IMG/VR virus record: IMGVR_UViG_3300022074_000331
Span: 1 to 26,165 of that record
Direction: 5' to 3' (one strand)
From: a virus
Length of the DNA: 26,165 nt
Shown: positions 6,077 through 14,066 of the stretch, piece by piece
How the letters are laid out: each line of letters opens with the position of its first letter
Numbering within the stretch: the stretch's first letter is position 1
The notes under the pieces: generated by a model
The model's database searches: none
Told to the model about the DNA's origin: nothing
Seen by the model: the letters and a program-made list of their open reading frames with translations, nothing else
Position numbers and translations under genes: made by a program

Positions 6077-7201
6077 TCAATTACTTACACTGAAAACACC
6101 ACTGTGTGTGGCGACTTTTGTGGCAACTTTTCTTTTTGCCTCGTGTAAATCCTCTGTAAATAGATGAGCATACTTCTCTGTGATGGTTACATTTGAGTGT
6201 CCCAACAACTTAGATAAAGTATAAATAGGCATACCTTTTCGTATCTCATCTGTGGCATAAGTGTGTCTTAAATCATGCCAACTAAAGTCTTTAATGTTAC
6301 TATTTTTCAGACATGTTTCCCAAGACGAACGGTTAGAGTTTACCCTATGTCCTGTGTCTGGATTATAAAATAGATGACCACTAAAGCTGGCAGGTTTTTT
6401 CAATAATATTTCTACTATCTCTAGTGCTTCATCACATAAAGGCACTACCCTGACCTTACCATTCTTTGTCACAGTATCTCTTAAAACAAACTGAGGTCCG
6501 TAGTTAGTACGTTCAAAGTCTGTTCGTAATAAAGAGAACTGCTCGTTCCATCTCATCCCTGTAAGTAAAGAAATTTTAATTTGATAATACAGATCTGGGT
6601 TCTTACTATTCTTTGCAGTATCTAGTAAACATTTCTTCTCATAATCATCAAGACTTCTTATCCTATCTTTACTTTCTTGTAGTGACTTTTTATCAAAAGA
6701 TCTGACTATGTTATGCCCATCCCATGTACTATTCTTTATTATATATTCGTACATTTTACCAAGCATACTCAGATCTCTTATGATAGTGGGATCATTACAT
6801 GGTTTGATATCTTTAGTACCTTCTCTTCGACATTCTACATAAGCTGCAATGTCCTGTCTGGTTATGTCTTTCAGCATCCTACCTTGAAAGTATGGGGTTA
6901 CCATCTTAATACTTTGAAGATATCTTTTAGCGGAACTTTCTTTGATGGCTCTTCTCTGAAATACAAGTTCACCATTAGAGGTATACTTTAACCCACAGTA
7001 ATTATTTAGAAACTTTAACATTGCCTCAGAAAAAGGAATGTCAGACTGTGTAGTAGCGAGTTCAGCTATCTTTTGTCGTTGTGCTAGAACTGACTGCTTA
7101 TCAGCTTGCCGTTTAGAACTTGCATTAATTCTTGGTCTGTATCTTTTACCCTTGATTGTAAAGTCAGCAAACCATTGTCCGTTTCGGTAGAAACTTCCCA
7201 T
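6077..7201 (-). CDS. int: Tyrosine recombinase integrase
   Basis: A 374-residue phage integrase. The catalytic residues are visible: Arg217 (LLTGMRWNEQ), Lys246 (TVTKNGKVRVVPL), His309 and Arg312 (SWHDLRHTYA), His335 (LLGHSNVT) and Tyr344 (EKYAHL). The N-terminus (MGSFYRNGQWFADFTIKGKR) resembles an arm-binding domain, followed by a SAM-like core-binding domain (about 52-160). The start at 7201 is preferred to the ATG at 7225 because GAGAGGAG lies seven to eight bases before it. It would recombine attP at 6007-6044 with a host tRNA-Leu(UAA) gene. The 5' end overlaps the excisionase gene by 118 bases in another frame, so both are probably expressed from one leftward transcript. Confidence 0.95.
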   Translation of the reverse strand: MGSFYRNGQWFADFTIKGKRYRPRINASSKRQADKQSVLAQRQKIAELATTQSDIPFSEAMLKFLNNYCGLKYTSNGELVFQRRAIKESSAKRYLQSIKMVTPYFQGRMLKDITRQDIAAYVECRREGTKDIKPCNDPTIIRDLSMLGKMYEYIIKNSTWDGHNIVRSFDKKSLQESKDRIRSLDDYEKKCLLDTAKNSKNPDLYYQIKISLLTGMRWNEQFSLLRTDFERTNYGPQFVLRDTVTKNGKVRVVPLCDEALEIVEILLKKPASFSGHLFYNPDTGHRVNSNRSSWETCLKNSNIKDFSWHDLRHTYATDEIRKGMPIYTLSKLLGHSNVTITEKYAHLFTEDLHEAKRKVATKVATHSGVFSVSN

Positions 7202-7377
7202 TCTTGTTCTCCTCTCTTTATCCATTGGTTAAGTTTGTCAGTCTTAAATCGCCAAGATTTATTAAAGCGGTAAACGCAACCATCGAATTTCCCCTCTCGA
7301 ATCCACAAGTAAACCGTAGGTATTGCTAGGTTTAATTTGGAGGCTACATTTCTAACTGTATAAAAACTTGACGACAT
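7084..7377 (-). CDS. xis: Excisionase-like MerR-type HTH protein
   Basis: A 97-residue protein. Residues 5-58 form a winged-helix of the excisionase/AlpA kind: FYTVRNVASKLNLAIPTVYL, WIREGKFDGCVYRFNKSWRF and KTDKLNQWI. Such proteins bend attachment-site DNA and steer integrase towards excision, or repress the early promoter. The C-terminal 40 residues overlap the integrase gene in another frame and look less conserved. It is the first gene of the leftward integration transcript and faces the small regulator at 7438. The ATG follows a TATAAT-containing sequence with little space, so the mRNA may have a very short leader. Confidence 0.8.
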   Translation of the reverse strand: MSSSFYTVRNVASKLNLAIPTVYLWIREGKFDGCVYRFNKSWRFKTDKLNQWIKRGEQEWEVSTETDNGLLTLQSRVKDTDQELMQVLNGKLISSQF

Positions 7378-7437
7378 GATTATAATCTCTTATATGTAAA
7401 AAAAGCAACATTTAAATATAATGAGGGAGATAAAAGA
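7378..7437. promoter_or_regulatory. Divergent promoter region between excisionase and small regulator
   Basis: This 60-base AT-rich gap separates two divergent genes. TATAAT is present leftward immediately before the excisionase ATG, and rightward at 7417-7422, followed by GAGGGAGA and the TTG start at 7438. No strong -35 elements are seen. The layout, two divergent DNA-binding genes sharing a short control region next to an integrase, is that of a lysogeny switch. Confidence 0.4.
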
Positions 7438-7671
7438 TTGGCAGAGGAGAATGAACAAGTATATGGAGTAGATATATACTTACATAAAATTAGAGGTTGG
7501 GTTACATCTAGAGGCTTTACACCACATGGATTGGCTAAAGCAGCTAGTTTTGGACCAGGAACCTTTGCAGATATGTACACACCTAAATGGAACCCACGAG
7601 TATCCACCTTACGGGAACTCGAGGACTTCATGTTAAGATATGATATAAGGATGAGCAGAGGTAAAAAGTAA
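7438..7671 (+). CDS. Small HTH-like regulator with TTG start
   Basis: A 77-residue protein starting at TTG with GAGGGAGA nine bases upstream; no usable in-frame ATG exists before the central region. A helix-turn-helix of Cro/XRE type is likely at about 29-62 (GFTPHGLAKAASFGPGTFAD, then a helix ending in RELEDFML). It is the only rightward gene between attP and 15696 and lies back to back with the excisionase gene, ending one base before the convergent gene at 7673. This position suggests a Cro- or CI-like control protein for integration and early expression. It is too small to carry the dimerisation and cleavage domains of a CI repressor. Confidence 0.65.
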   Translation: MAEENEQVYGVDIYLHKIRGWVTSRGFTPHGLAKAASFGPGTFADMYTPKWNPRVSTLRELEDFMLRYDIRMSRGKK

Positions 7672-7672
7672 A

Positions 7673-7972
7673 TCATCTGCTCTCTAATCTATCTATCAGT
7701 CTTGTTAAATACCACTGAGCCTTTTTAAGATCTTCAGTACCACCCTTATGTCTCCATCTATGGACATACTTCTTAATGTTTCCCTCTACATAAAAAGCAA
7801 ATCCTTCTTTGCCTAAACTATCTTCTAGATAATCTATGCATTCAATCTCCCCCTCTTTATAGTGAGGGGGATGATTTACCATTTCAGTTTTAACTTCGGC
7901 TTCCTTTGCTCTTCTTCTCATGTAGTCATGATGACTCTCAAAAGGAAACTCTAGTTGCTCTTCATCAGACAC
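7673..7972 (-). CDS. DUF3310-like protein (phage nucleotide-metabolism accessory)
   Basis: About 99 residues. The C-terminal 65 residues carry the DUF3310 pattern: VNHPPHYKEGEIECIDYLED, FYVEGNIKKYVHRWRHKGGT and EDLKKAQWYLTRLIDRL. Proteins with this domain are frequent beside phage DNA-synthesis genes; a link to nucleotide kinases has been proposed but is not proven. The start is uncertain: GTG at 7972 has a strong GGAGG eight bases upstream, ATG at 7990 and ATG at 8032 are alternatives. The start overlaps the end of the RNR gene, so translation is coupled to it. Confidence 0.8.
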   Translation of the reverse strand: MSDEEQLEFPFESHHDYMRRRAKEAEVKTEMVNHPPHYKEGEIECIDYLEDSLGKEGFAFYVEGNIKKYVHRWRHKGGTEDLKKAQWYLTRLIDRLESR

Positions 7973-9659
7973 CGCATGAACCTCCATGTCCTGTGATGTC
8001 GCATATGTCGTGTGTTTCAAGTGACTCTTCAAATTCCTCTCCTAAGTTTTTACGAGCTTCTTTATATGGAACAGAAATAAGAGGTTGACCTCCTCTACTT
8101 CCGTCAGGGTAACAGGTGAAACCTCTCAGACGATGAGCATACTTCGCTAATGTCTGGGCAAAAGGTTTGACTGTGTCTTCATTATTTAACTCAGATCCCC
8201 AAGCAGGTAAGTTGATGGTACTAGATATGGACATATCAACGTAGTCTTGCACATCTGCTTGAAACTCCATTCTTCTCTCATACGCACTAGACAGATCAAG
8301 AGCACTCTCTATTGTGTCTGGGTCTGTGCCATAACGATCAATCACTTCTTGGGCTGCACTATCAACGACCATCTGATACATCCATTTCTTTCCGTCTTTG
8401 AGATATCTTCTCTTATATGCAACGGCAAATAATGGCTCTACACCTGTAGTTGTAGAAGCCAAGATTCCAATTGAACCTGTTGGTGCAATCGCTCTTACCT
8501 TTACAGGTCTACTAATACCTAGAGCATCTGCACTTTGTTTAGCTACTTTATCTGATACTGACTTGTAGATGTATAACCAACGATGCATCTCGTCTGTTAC
8601 TTTATATGGTTGCTTTCTTTGTAGTAACCATTCATGCATACCCATAAGACCTAGTCCAAGTCTTCTATTCTTTTCACGGACTTTGTAAACTCTGTCATAA
8701 GGCAGTTCTGCTTTCACTGTACCACAGACTAAAAACTTTGTAGCCAGTTCAGTGCACTGAGCAAAGTCTTTAATGTCTTCTATTCTAGACATGTTAAGTG
8801 AACCAAGATTACAGACATCACTATCGTCTTCTGATGTCACTTCAGTACATGCGTTCCTGAGTGTTTCGTTTTCATTCTCAAAAAAGTTAAATGAAAATCC
8901 AGGTTCTGCTGAAGATAAAGCCTGTTTAGTATTCTTATACCAAAGCTCTGGTAGTTCGCCTGTCTTCCAATAGTCTTCTATAAATTTAGTATCCCAATTG
9001 AGTGAGATGTTTGTCATGTCTAGTGGACAGGCAAAATTAAAGTCTGCTTCTTTTAAGTCTGCCATTGTCTTGTCTGTTCCTGCGACAGGCATACTCTTCC
9101 AATCTTTAGCATGTAAGAATGCTTCAGCATCTGCATGTTGCCAATTCAATGAGGCATAAATAGCAGAACGTCTGCTACCACCTTGCATAACTTGTCTACC
9201 TATTTCATTAACGGCTAACATAAGACTGATAGGACCACTAGCTTCCCCACCTGTTCTTGATAACAAAGAACCTTTGGCACGAAACTTAGAATAATCTATA
9301 CCAATACCACCACCACTTGAGAGACAGGACATTGCTCTATTTGCTAGGTTACCCCACTCTTCTCTTGTGTCTTCTTCGCCTCTTAGTAAATAACAGTTGT
9401 TAAAGAACTTAGCTTTTCTTCCTGCATAATATAAGTATCTACCCCCAGGGATAAATCTCATTGTACTGATCATAAATTTTAATTGATTAATGTCAGACTG
9501 TGGTAACAAACCACCACATACATCTTCTACTAATGTGTTAGACAATTCATCCCATGTCTCAGCACCCTCATGTTTATACTTTAAATTAAATATACTCTCA
9601 GCAAAACTGTTACGAAAAATATTCTGGTTATCGGTATACATCTTCTTCATTTCATTCAT
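7965..9659 (-). CDS. nrdJ: Class II (adenosylcobalamin-dependent) ribonucleotide reductase
   Basis: A 564-residue single-chain ribonucleotide reductase that converts ribonucleotides into deoxyribonucleotides for phage DNA synthesis. Visible residues: Cys89 (KFFNNCYLLRG) and Cys283 (DVCNLGSLNMSR) as the redox pair, Cys271 and Glu273 in NACTE as the radical Cys and its acid partner (N-x-C-x-E), the 'SSGGGIGIDYSKFRAKGS' and 'APTGSIGILASTTTGVEP' blocks, and a C-terminal Cys pair (553 and 562). No small subunit gene (NrdB) or glycyl-radical motif is present in the window, which agrees with class II. The start at 9659 is preferred because AGGA lies eight bases upstream and it begins just after the PolA stop; longer versions would run into PolA. 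The Cys of the thiyl motif sits in NACTE where NPCGE is more usual. Confidence 0.92.
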   Translation of the reverse strand: MNEMKKMYTDNQNIFRNSFAESIFNLKYKHEGAETWDELSNTLVEDVCGGLLPQSDINQLKFMISTMRFIPGGRYLYYAGRKAKFFNNCYLLRGEEDTREEWGNLANRAMSCLSSGGGIGIDYSKFRAKGSLLSRTGGEASGPISLMLAVNEIGRQVMQGGSRRSAIYASLNWQHADAEAFLHAKDWKSMPVAGTDKTMADLKEADFNFACPLDMTNISLNWDTKFIEDYWKTGELPELWYKNTKQALSSAEPGFSFNFFENENETLRNACTEVTSEDDSDVCNLGSLNMSRIEDIKDFAQCTELATKFLVCGTVKAELPYDRVYKVREKNRRLGLGLMGMHEWLLQRKQPYKVTDEMHRWLYIYKSVSDKVAKQSADALGISRPVKVRAIAPTGSIGILASTTTGVEPLFAVAYKRRYLKDGKKWMYQMVVDSAAQEVIDRYGTDPDTIESALDLSSAYERRMEFQADVQDYVDMSISSTINLPAWGSELNNEDTVKPFAQTLAKYAHRLRGFTCYPDGSRGGQPLISVPYKEARKNLGEEFEESLETHDICDITGHGGSCGV

Positions 9660-9672
9660 AATTATTCCTATC

Positions 9673-11814
9673 TTATTTTGCCTCGCCCCAAGTCTTGCCA
9701 ATACCGCCTTCAACAAGTCCTGTTTGAGGTATGTTTTCAAACAATTTAGTAGCCGACCAGATCATGGTCTTGATCATTATGTCTTTCGCTTGGGTGGCAA
9801 ACTCGTCTGGAACTTCTGCTATTAGTTCATCGTGTACAACGTGTACTAATTTTGCAGGTATATTGCCCCAGATTTTGGGAAACCTACTCAAACACAACAA
9901 CATTATTTCTGCGGCTCCGCCTTGACATGGGGTATTAATTGACTTCGTGAACAATTGATTTGATCTTAAAGGAGCATAAACCCTACCCTGTGGTGTCCAT
10001 AAATAACCTGTGTTGTCTGATAGTTTTCTTGTTTGTGTGATCCACTCCTTTAGTCCAACATAAAGATCCAGAACCTCGTGCTGAATCCTACTCGCTTCAT
10101 GTAACGTGGTTGGGTGCCCATTAGTTGTCAGCACTTGTGACAATCCTCTAGGTCCCTGACCAAATAAAAGTCCAAAAATACAAGCCTTTGCCGCTTGTCT
10201 CATCCACTTACCAGACCCTGTTTTAAAGTGATCATCATTGCAATCAGCGGGATAGTCCCCTTTGAAACAATGTCTTGCGGTTAGTGTGTGGATGTCTAGA
10301 CCGTCTTCAATGGCTCCCAACAGAACTTTATCGTTTGACAAAGCAGCGGGAACACGAACTTCTATTTGACCATAATCACAGACCACCAGACTATGGCGGT
10401 CTTTACTTTTAAATAGATGTCTGAATTCTTCAGTTGCATTTATAGTTTGTAATGCAGGTTCTGTGACACTAAACCTGCCTGTCTCTGTGCCACCAATTCT
10501 AAAGTTTGCATGAATCCTTTCAGACATTGGATTTATAAACCTGTTAAAGTCTGTACCCAATGTTGAATTGTTTTTCTTAGCATCTGCCCACTCAGCAATC
10601 GCAAGTAGTGGCGGATGATACTCAGTTGGTAGTTGAGATATATTCTCTAGTAAATCAATCTTACCACATTTAAGTTGACCTGTATCTGTCTTGACCCAAT
10701 TGTCAGTTGTATAAGGTGGGTATTTATTAAGATGAAACCTAATCCAATTTGCAACTTGTATTGTTGAGGCGGGATTATCTACAACAGGGGCACCTTCACT
10801 CGAATGATTTTTAAACATCTCAAGTGCTTTCTGTCTGCCGTCTGTGTCTTTATTATTTAAATCTTCTGCTAAATCCTCATGAGCATTTCTATCAAAGCCA
10901 ATACCATTAACCATAACTTCATTCACGGCTCTGATACTTGACCTTAGTAAATCATATATCCATTCACATTGTTCTCTTGGAATCCTTTTACTTTCTTTTA
11001 TTAACTTCATCTGCTCAAAATGAAGATCCCAAGTAGCAACAACATCTCCTGCCGCATATCTTATTTGTTCATCATCTAATGGATCTTTAGACCAATCAGA
11101 TGCTTGTTGTGTCTTACTTGGTTCTTTACCTAAAACATCTGCACATCTATATGCTAAACCTTTTCTTATTTGTGTAAGACTAACTAATGCTTGTGCCTGT
11201 AACAAAGTACAATGAGGATGCCTTGCGGGTGTGATCCCGTGTTGTGTTAACATCTTCACATCAAATTGTGCATTGTGTGCTAACCATATGACTTTGTCAG
11301 AATTTAAAACTTTGTCTCCAAGTTCTTGTAAGACAGGCATAGACACATGCCATCTATCTATGACGTGGACTTCTTCCCCACTGTAGATTTGGAGCAATCT
11401 AACTTGACCTGTATATACGTTGAGTCCCGCTCTTTTGACGTGCTTGGCTTGAGCATTGAGGTCAGACCTACACTCCGCCATATCTTGTTGGGTTTCCTTG
11501 CGAACTTTCTTTTGATCTTCTGTACATTTAGAGAGGATCGGAAACGAGTGAAATTTCTCAGAGACATCTACAAACTCCTTTTGTTTATCCTCATATATTT
11601 TAATAAGGCTTTGATCAGCAGTTGTTTCAACGTCAACTGAAAGCAGAAGTGGGTTGTCCCAACTATGATTTAAATCAATTAACTTCGCATAATACTTAGT
11701 GAGTTTTTTTACACCTGTATCATCAGTAATAAAATTCAGTTTCACTCCAGACATAAAATCATGGAATGGGGTAGGAGTTTGACCCCCACCCAATACCGAT
11801 TTCATATCATCCAC
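9673..11814 (-). CDS. polA: Family A DNA polymerase with 3'-5' exonuclease
   Basis: A 713-residue replicative polymerase. Exonuclease motifs: Asp61/Glu63 (SVDVETTA), Asp185 (AHNAQFDVK), and Tyr253/Asp257 (YAAGDVVATWD). Polymerase motif A at 480-484 (DYGQIE), motif B Arg539-Lys543-Phe547 (RQAAKACIFGLLFGQG) and motif C at 661-663 (VHDE). There is no N-terminal 5' nuclease domain. Phe547 corresponds to E. coli position 762, the residue linked to polymerase speed and fidelity. An insert of about 65 charged residues splits the first exonuclease motif from the next strand (VRLLQIYSG, near 138). It lies in one leftward operon: its start overlaps the stop of 11814-12485, and the RNR follows 13 bases after its stop. 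Confidence 0.95.
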   Translation of the reverse strand: MDDMKSVLGGGQTPTPFHDFMSGVKLNFITDDTGVKKLTKYYAKLIDLNHSWDNPLLLSVDVETTADQSLIKIYEDKQKEFVDVSEKFHSFPILSKCTEDQKKVRKETQQDMAECRSDLNAQAKHVKRAGLNVYTGQVRLLQIYSGEEVHVIDRWHVSMPVLQELGDKVLNSDKVIWLAHNAQFDVKMLTQHGITPARHPHCTLLQAQALVSLTQIRKGLAYRCADVLGKEPSKTQQASDWSKDPLDDEQIRYAAGDVVATWDLHFEQMKLIKESKRIPREQCEWIYDLLRSSIRAVNEVMVNGIGFDRNAHEDLAEDLNNKDTDGRQKALEMFKNHSSEGAPVVDNPASTIQVANWIRFHLNKYPPYTTDNWVKTDTGQLKCGKIDLLENISQLPTEYHPPLLAIAEWADAKKNNSTLGTDFNRFINPMSERIHANFRIGGTETGRFSVTEPALQTINATEEFRHLFKSKDRHSLVVCDYGQIEVRVPAALSNDKVLLGAIEDGLDIHTLTARHCFKGDYPADCNDDHFKTGSGKWMRQAAKACIFGLLFGQGPRGLSQVLTTNGHPTTLHEASRIQHEVLDLYVGLKEWITQTRKLSDNTGYLWTPQGRVYAPLRSNQLFTKSINTPCQGGAAEIMLLCLSRFPKIWGNIPAKLVHVVHDELIAEVPDEFATQAKDIMIKTMIWSATKLFENIPQTGLVEGGIGKTWGEAK

Positions 11815-12485
11815 TATTCTAAAGGTATGTCTTTAGTTGGAGTTGGTTGTGTCTCTGGTTCTTGTCTAGAACCTTGAACAGGAACCGTGTCCGCCTGATC
11901 CATCCATCTTGATACAGATAGTTTTGGGATATAAACTTTACCGTACTGACTATGTTTATAACTGTCAGAATGGAAAAGAACTATTGGCACTTGATTGTCA
12001 TGTTGTCCTGTCTTCTTTTGTTGGACAACCTCTCTAACCATTTCCCCTACTGCTTTCATGGCACCTTTTGAAGAGCCTGTGAATTGTGCAAGGATATGAT
12101 TTTCCGTGCCGAGAGTTGGTTGTATCTGCATTTCAAATCTTACATTGTAAGACCATCCATCATTCTGTTGTGTGTACGGACCGTGATCGGGTAGATCTTC
12201 TTTAGAGGTCTTTTGATCTCCAAGATTACTCCACTTCTCATCAACTAGTTGTCCGTCTTTCCAACAAACCCAACCGTTTTGAACCATAGCTAAATTAACT
12301 AAGGCTTCAAACTTATTTTCTGGAAAAGTATCTTCGGCTTTTCCAATGACCCATTCGCCCTTTTTGAATTTGATATATTGGATACCTCCAACATTGAGTT
12401 CGTCTGCTACCTCAGACAATTGGTTTACAATGTTATCAATATTTGATACATCAAAGGTAGGGGTTTGGACTGTAATTTCATTCAT
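11814..12485 (-). CDS. Conserved replication-module protein (possible ssDNA-binding)
   Basis: A 223-residue soluble protein with a helical N-terminus, a core with ALVNLAMVQNGWVCWKDGQL, LPDHGPYTQQNDGWSYNVRF, and FTGSSKGAMKAVGEMVREVV, and a long Pro/Gln/Glu-rich tail ending DIPLE. I know the 'GWV-WKDG' and 'LPDHGP' blocks from proteins beside phage DNA polymerases, where they have no settled function. The acidic, flexible C-terminus and the placement between polymerase and recombination nuclease would suit a single-stranded DNA-binding or annealing protein; this is inference. The start has AGGA eight bases upstream, and the leader carries the shared TTGACAGA element. Confidence 0.6.
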   Translation of the reverse strand: MNEITVQTPTFDVSNIDNIVNQLSEVADELNVGGIQYIKFKKGEWVIGKAEDTFPENKFEALVNLAMVQNGWVCWKDGQLVDEKWSNLGDQKTSKEDLPDHGPYTQQNDGWSYNVRFEMQIQPTLGTENHILAQFTGSSKGAMKAVGEMVREVVQQKKTGQHDNQVPIVLFHSDSYKHSQYGKVYIPKLSVSRWMDQADTVPVQGSRQEPETQPTPTKDIPLE

Positions 12486-12529
12486 ATGAATGTTCCTTTC
12501 GTTTGTTTGTGTGTTTCTCAGTCTGTCAA
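12486..12529 (-). promoter_or_regulatory. Shared leader element before the replication-module gene
   Basis: Read leftward, the whole 44-base gap is TTGACAGA-CTGAGAA, then ACACACAAACAAAC and GAAAGGAA before the ATG. It begins directly at the upstream stop codon (TAG). Very similar sequences lie before the genes starting at 15696 and 24870, and shorter versions before 22751, 19690 and 18967. No -10 box follows at the correct distance, so TTGACA is probably not a -35 here. It is either an operator or an mRNA leader element. Confidence 0.55.
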
Positions 12530-13606
12530 CTAAGTACGGTAAGTAATCGAAAGACGTGGTGAATAATCTCCTTGAGTTTGGAAATCACGATGGTCCAACC
12601 CCGCCTCTTTGAATTTACTTATATCGTACCTCATTGGTGCCTTTTGTGAGTACATAGACACCGATCCCCAATCAGCAGAAATCTTTTTACTATCTGCCTC
12701 TTTAAGAATTTCTTTAATATCCTGTTCTAATTGTTTTACTTCTCTAGTCTTTGCCTTGGCTTCATTGTTAAGTTTGTGTCTGGCTAAAACTTTCTCGTGT
12801 AATCTTTCTGTAATTGCTGCCGAAAAATTTGATCCCTCGGCACTAGGAATACTAGACACCTCTTTGTCTAGACATAATAATTTAAATGGACAGTAGTCAC
12901 ATTCTTTACCACCTTCTATTTTTCCTTCTGGCTCTGGTAAATTTTCAAGATTATATTTTGTGAATACAGATGTGGCTCTACCTCTTAAACCAAGAGCAAC
13001 CATCTCATCGAATGGGATAACCCATGATTTAATTTGATTTACAAAACTTGCATTTATATATGTGATCACTGCATGTGTTGGAAAATAGTCTGTAGTACGT
13101 CTTACTAGATCCATACCTTGTTGCACTTGCATTCTATGTTGAAACTTAGGTTCTCTTAAATGTTCAAAGGCTCTTGGATCAATTGACTTTAATTCATTGT
13201 ATAAACACTTAGTGTATTTCTTTGTTCCATCTTCTTGCTCTATTTCAAAAACTTCTTTAGCTACAAACAGTCCATCGGGTGTTGCACTTTGATAAGTTGT
13301 TATATCAACTAATGTCTGTTGTCCCTCATCAGTTGCCCATATTAATTCAACGTCACTACCTTTCAGACTTTGTTGCATGGATGGTACTGCCCAATCCTCA
13401 ACCATATTACCACGTTCGGCGGCTCCTAAATCTTGTACAAAGTTACTGTCCTCGGGAGCATTATGTTTATCAAATACAATCGCTCTGATACAACCACCTA
13501 TTGCAGATGCACCGACAGTCTTCTTTCTGTCATGCCCACCCCAGGTTTTAGCATCAGAGTTCTTGCTGATATTATTAAGTATTAAGTTGTTAGTATTTAA
13601 GATCAT
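12530..13606 (-). CDS. PD-(D/E)XK nuclease, Cas4/RecB-like with cluster cysteines
   Basis: A 358-residue protein. The nuclease core is visible as Glu70 (GNMVEDW), Asp111 (SATPDGLF), Glu138-x-Lys140 (YNELKS) and Gln160 (RMQVQQ). One cysteine near the N-terminus (Cys39, SAIGGCIRA) and three near 236-245 (KECDYCPFKLLCLD) match the arrangement of a 4Fe-4S cluster in Cas4 and AddB-type nucleases. The C-terminal 100 residues are a long charged helix (around 270-305) and a short beta region. It probably processes DNA ends in phage recombination or replication. It is transcribed with the downstream DNA polymerase genes, 45 bases apart. Confidence 0.85.
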   Translation of the reverse strand: MILNTNNLILNNISKNSDAKTWGGHDRKKTVGASAIGGCIRAIVFDKHNAPEDSNFVQDLGAAERGNMVEDWAVPSMQQSLKGSDVELIWATDEGQQTLVDITTYQSATPDGLFVAKEVFEIEQEDGTKKYTKCLYNELKSIDPRAFEHLREPKFQHRMQVQQGMDLVRRTTDYFPTHAVITYINASFVNQIKSWVIPFDEMVALGLRGRATSVFTKYNLENLPEPEGKIEGGKECDYCPFKLLCLDKEVSSIPSAEGSNFSAAITERLHEKVLARHKLNNEAKAKTREVKQLEQDIKEILKEADSKKISADWGSVSMYSQKAPMRYDISKFKEAGLDHRDFQTQGDYSPRLSITYRT

Positions 13607-13772
13607 TGGGTTTTCCTATAATTTATTCCGTATATGCTCATGAGCAGAAAAGATCCAAGAATTTTGACTTGCAAAAAATGAGTTATAAAAAAACAAGCAT
13701 TATAGGCATCTAAGACCGTAGACCCAACGCACGGCTCTCGAAAGGAGCGGATCTTTTCAACTGATAAATTCA
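13607..13772 (-). other. 166-base intergenic region with long-range inverted repeat
   Basis: No credible ORF. GAAAAGATCC (13647-13656) and GGATCTTTTC (13749-13758) form a perfect 10-bp inverted repeat enclosing 92 bases; inside, leftward reading gives GCTC/GAGC, CCGT/ACGG and CTTG/CAAG short stems. TGCTCATGAGCA (13635-13646) is a perfect palindrome. A leftward TATAAT with TTGGGT 17 bases upstream (about 13698-13726) could be a promoter for the nuclease gene. A structured RNA or regulatory region is possible. Confidence 0.35.
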
Positions 13773-14066
13773 TTAACTAGCCTTTGCTCTTTTGAAAATA
13801 GAGATGTTGCGACTATCTTTTGGAAAAGGCATAGGTATTAACTCGCCATTGATCCAAAATAAAAGATCGCCTTGTTTTAATTTTTGAACTTGTAACAAAG
13901 GTATGGTTTTTGTATCGAAGACCCATGCCAACAAATCATTCTCACAATTCTCATCATCAACGTCATAACCTTTGACAACTAATGTTTGAGTTTCTGACAT
14001 GTTATTTATTTGCATACTGTCGAAGATCATTACTTCGGGTTCATATTGTATTAAGAGCCTACCCAT
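13773..14066 (-). CDS. Hypothetical protein
   Basis: A 97-residue protein I do not recognise. It is mainly beta-prone (MGRLLIQYEPEVMIFDSMQ, TQTLVVKGYDVDDENCEND, LLFWINGELIPMPFP) with a basic tail. AAGGAG lies seven bases before the ATG, a strong ribosome binding site. Its start overlaps the end of the SNF2-type helicase gene by eight bases, so it is coupled to the helicase. The product may be a small partner of the helicase, but nothing specific supports this. Confidence 0.6.
   Translation of the reverse strand: MGRLLIQYEPEVMIFDSMQINNMSETQTLVVKGYDVDDENCENDLLAWVFDTKTIPLLQVQKLKQGDLLFWINGELIPMPFPKDSRNISIFKRAKAS

Noticed and set aside
12486-12529. TTGACA as -35 box in the shared leader
   Set aside because: No TATAAT-like box follows at 15-19 bases in any of the copies, and in two copies only 22 bases separate it from the start codon; at 15696 and 19690 a proper promoter lies upstream of it.
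13635-13646. TGCTCATGAGCA palindrome as a restriction or methylation hotspot
   Set aside because: A single 12-bp palindrome in a gap is more simply a regulator site; no second copy was noticed, so no special claim is made.
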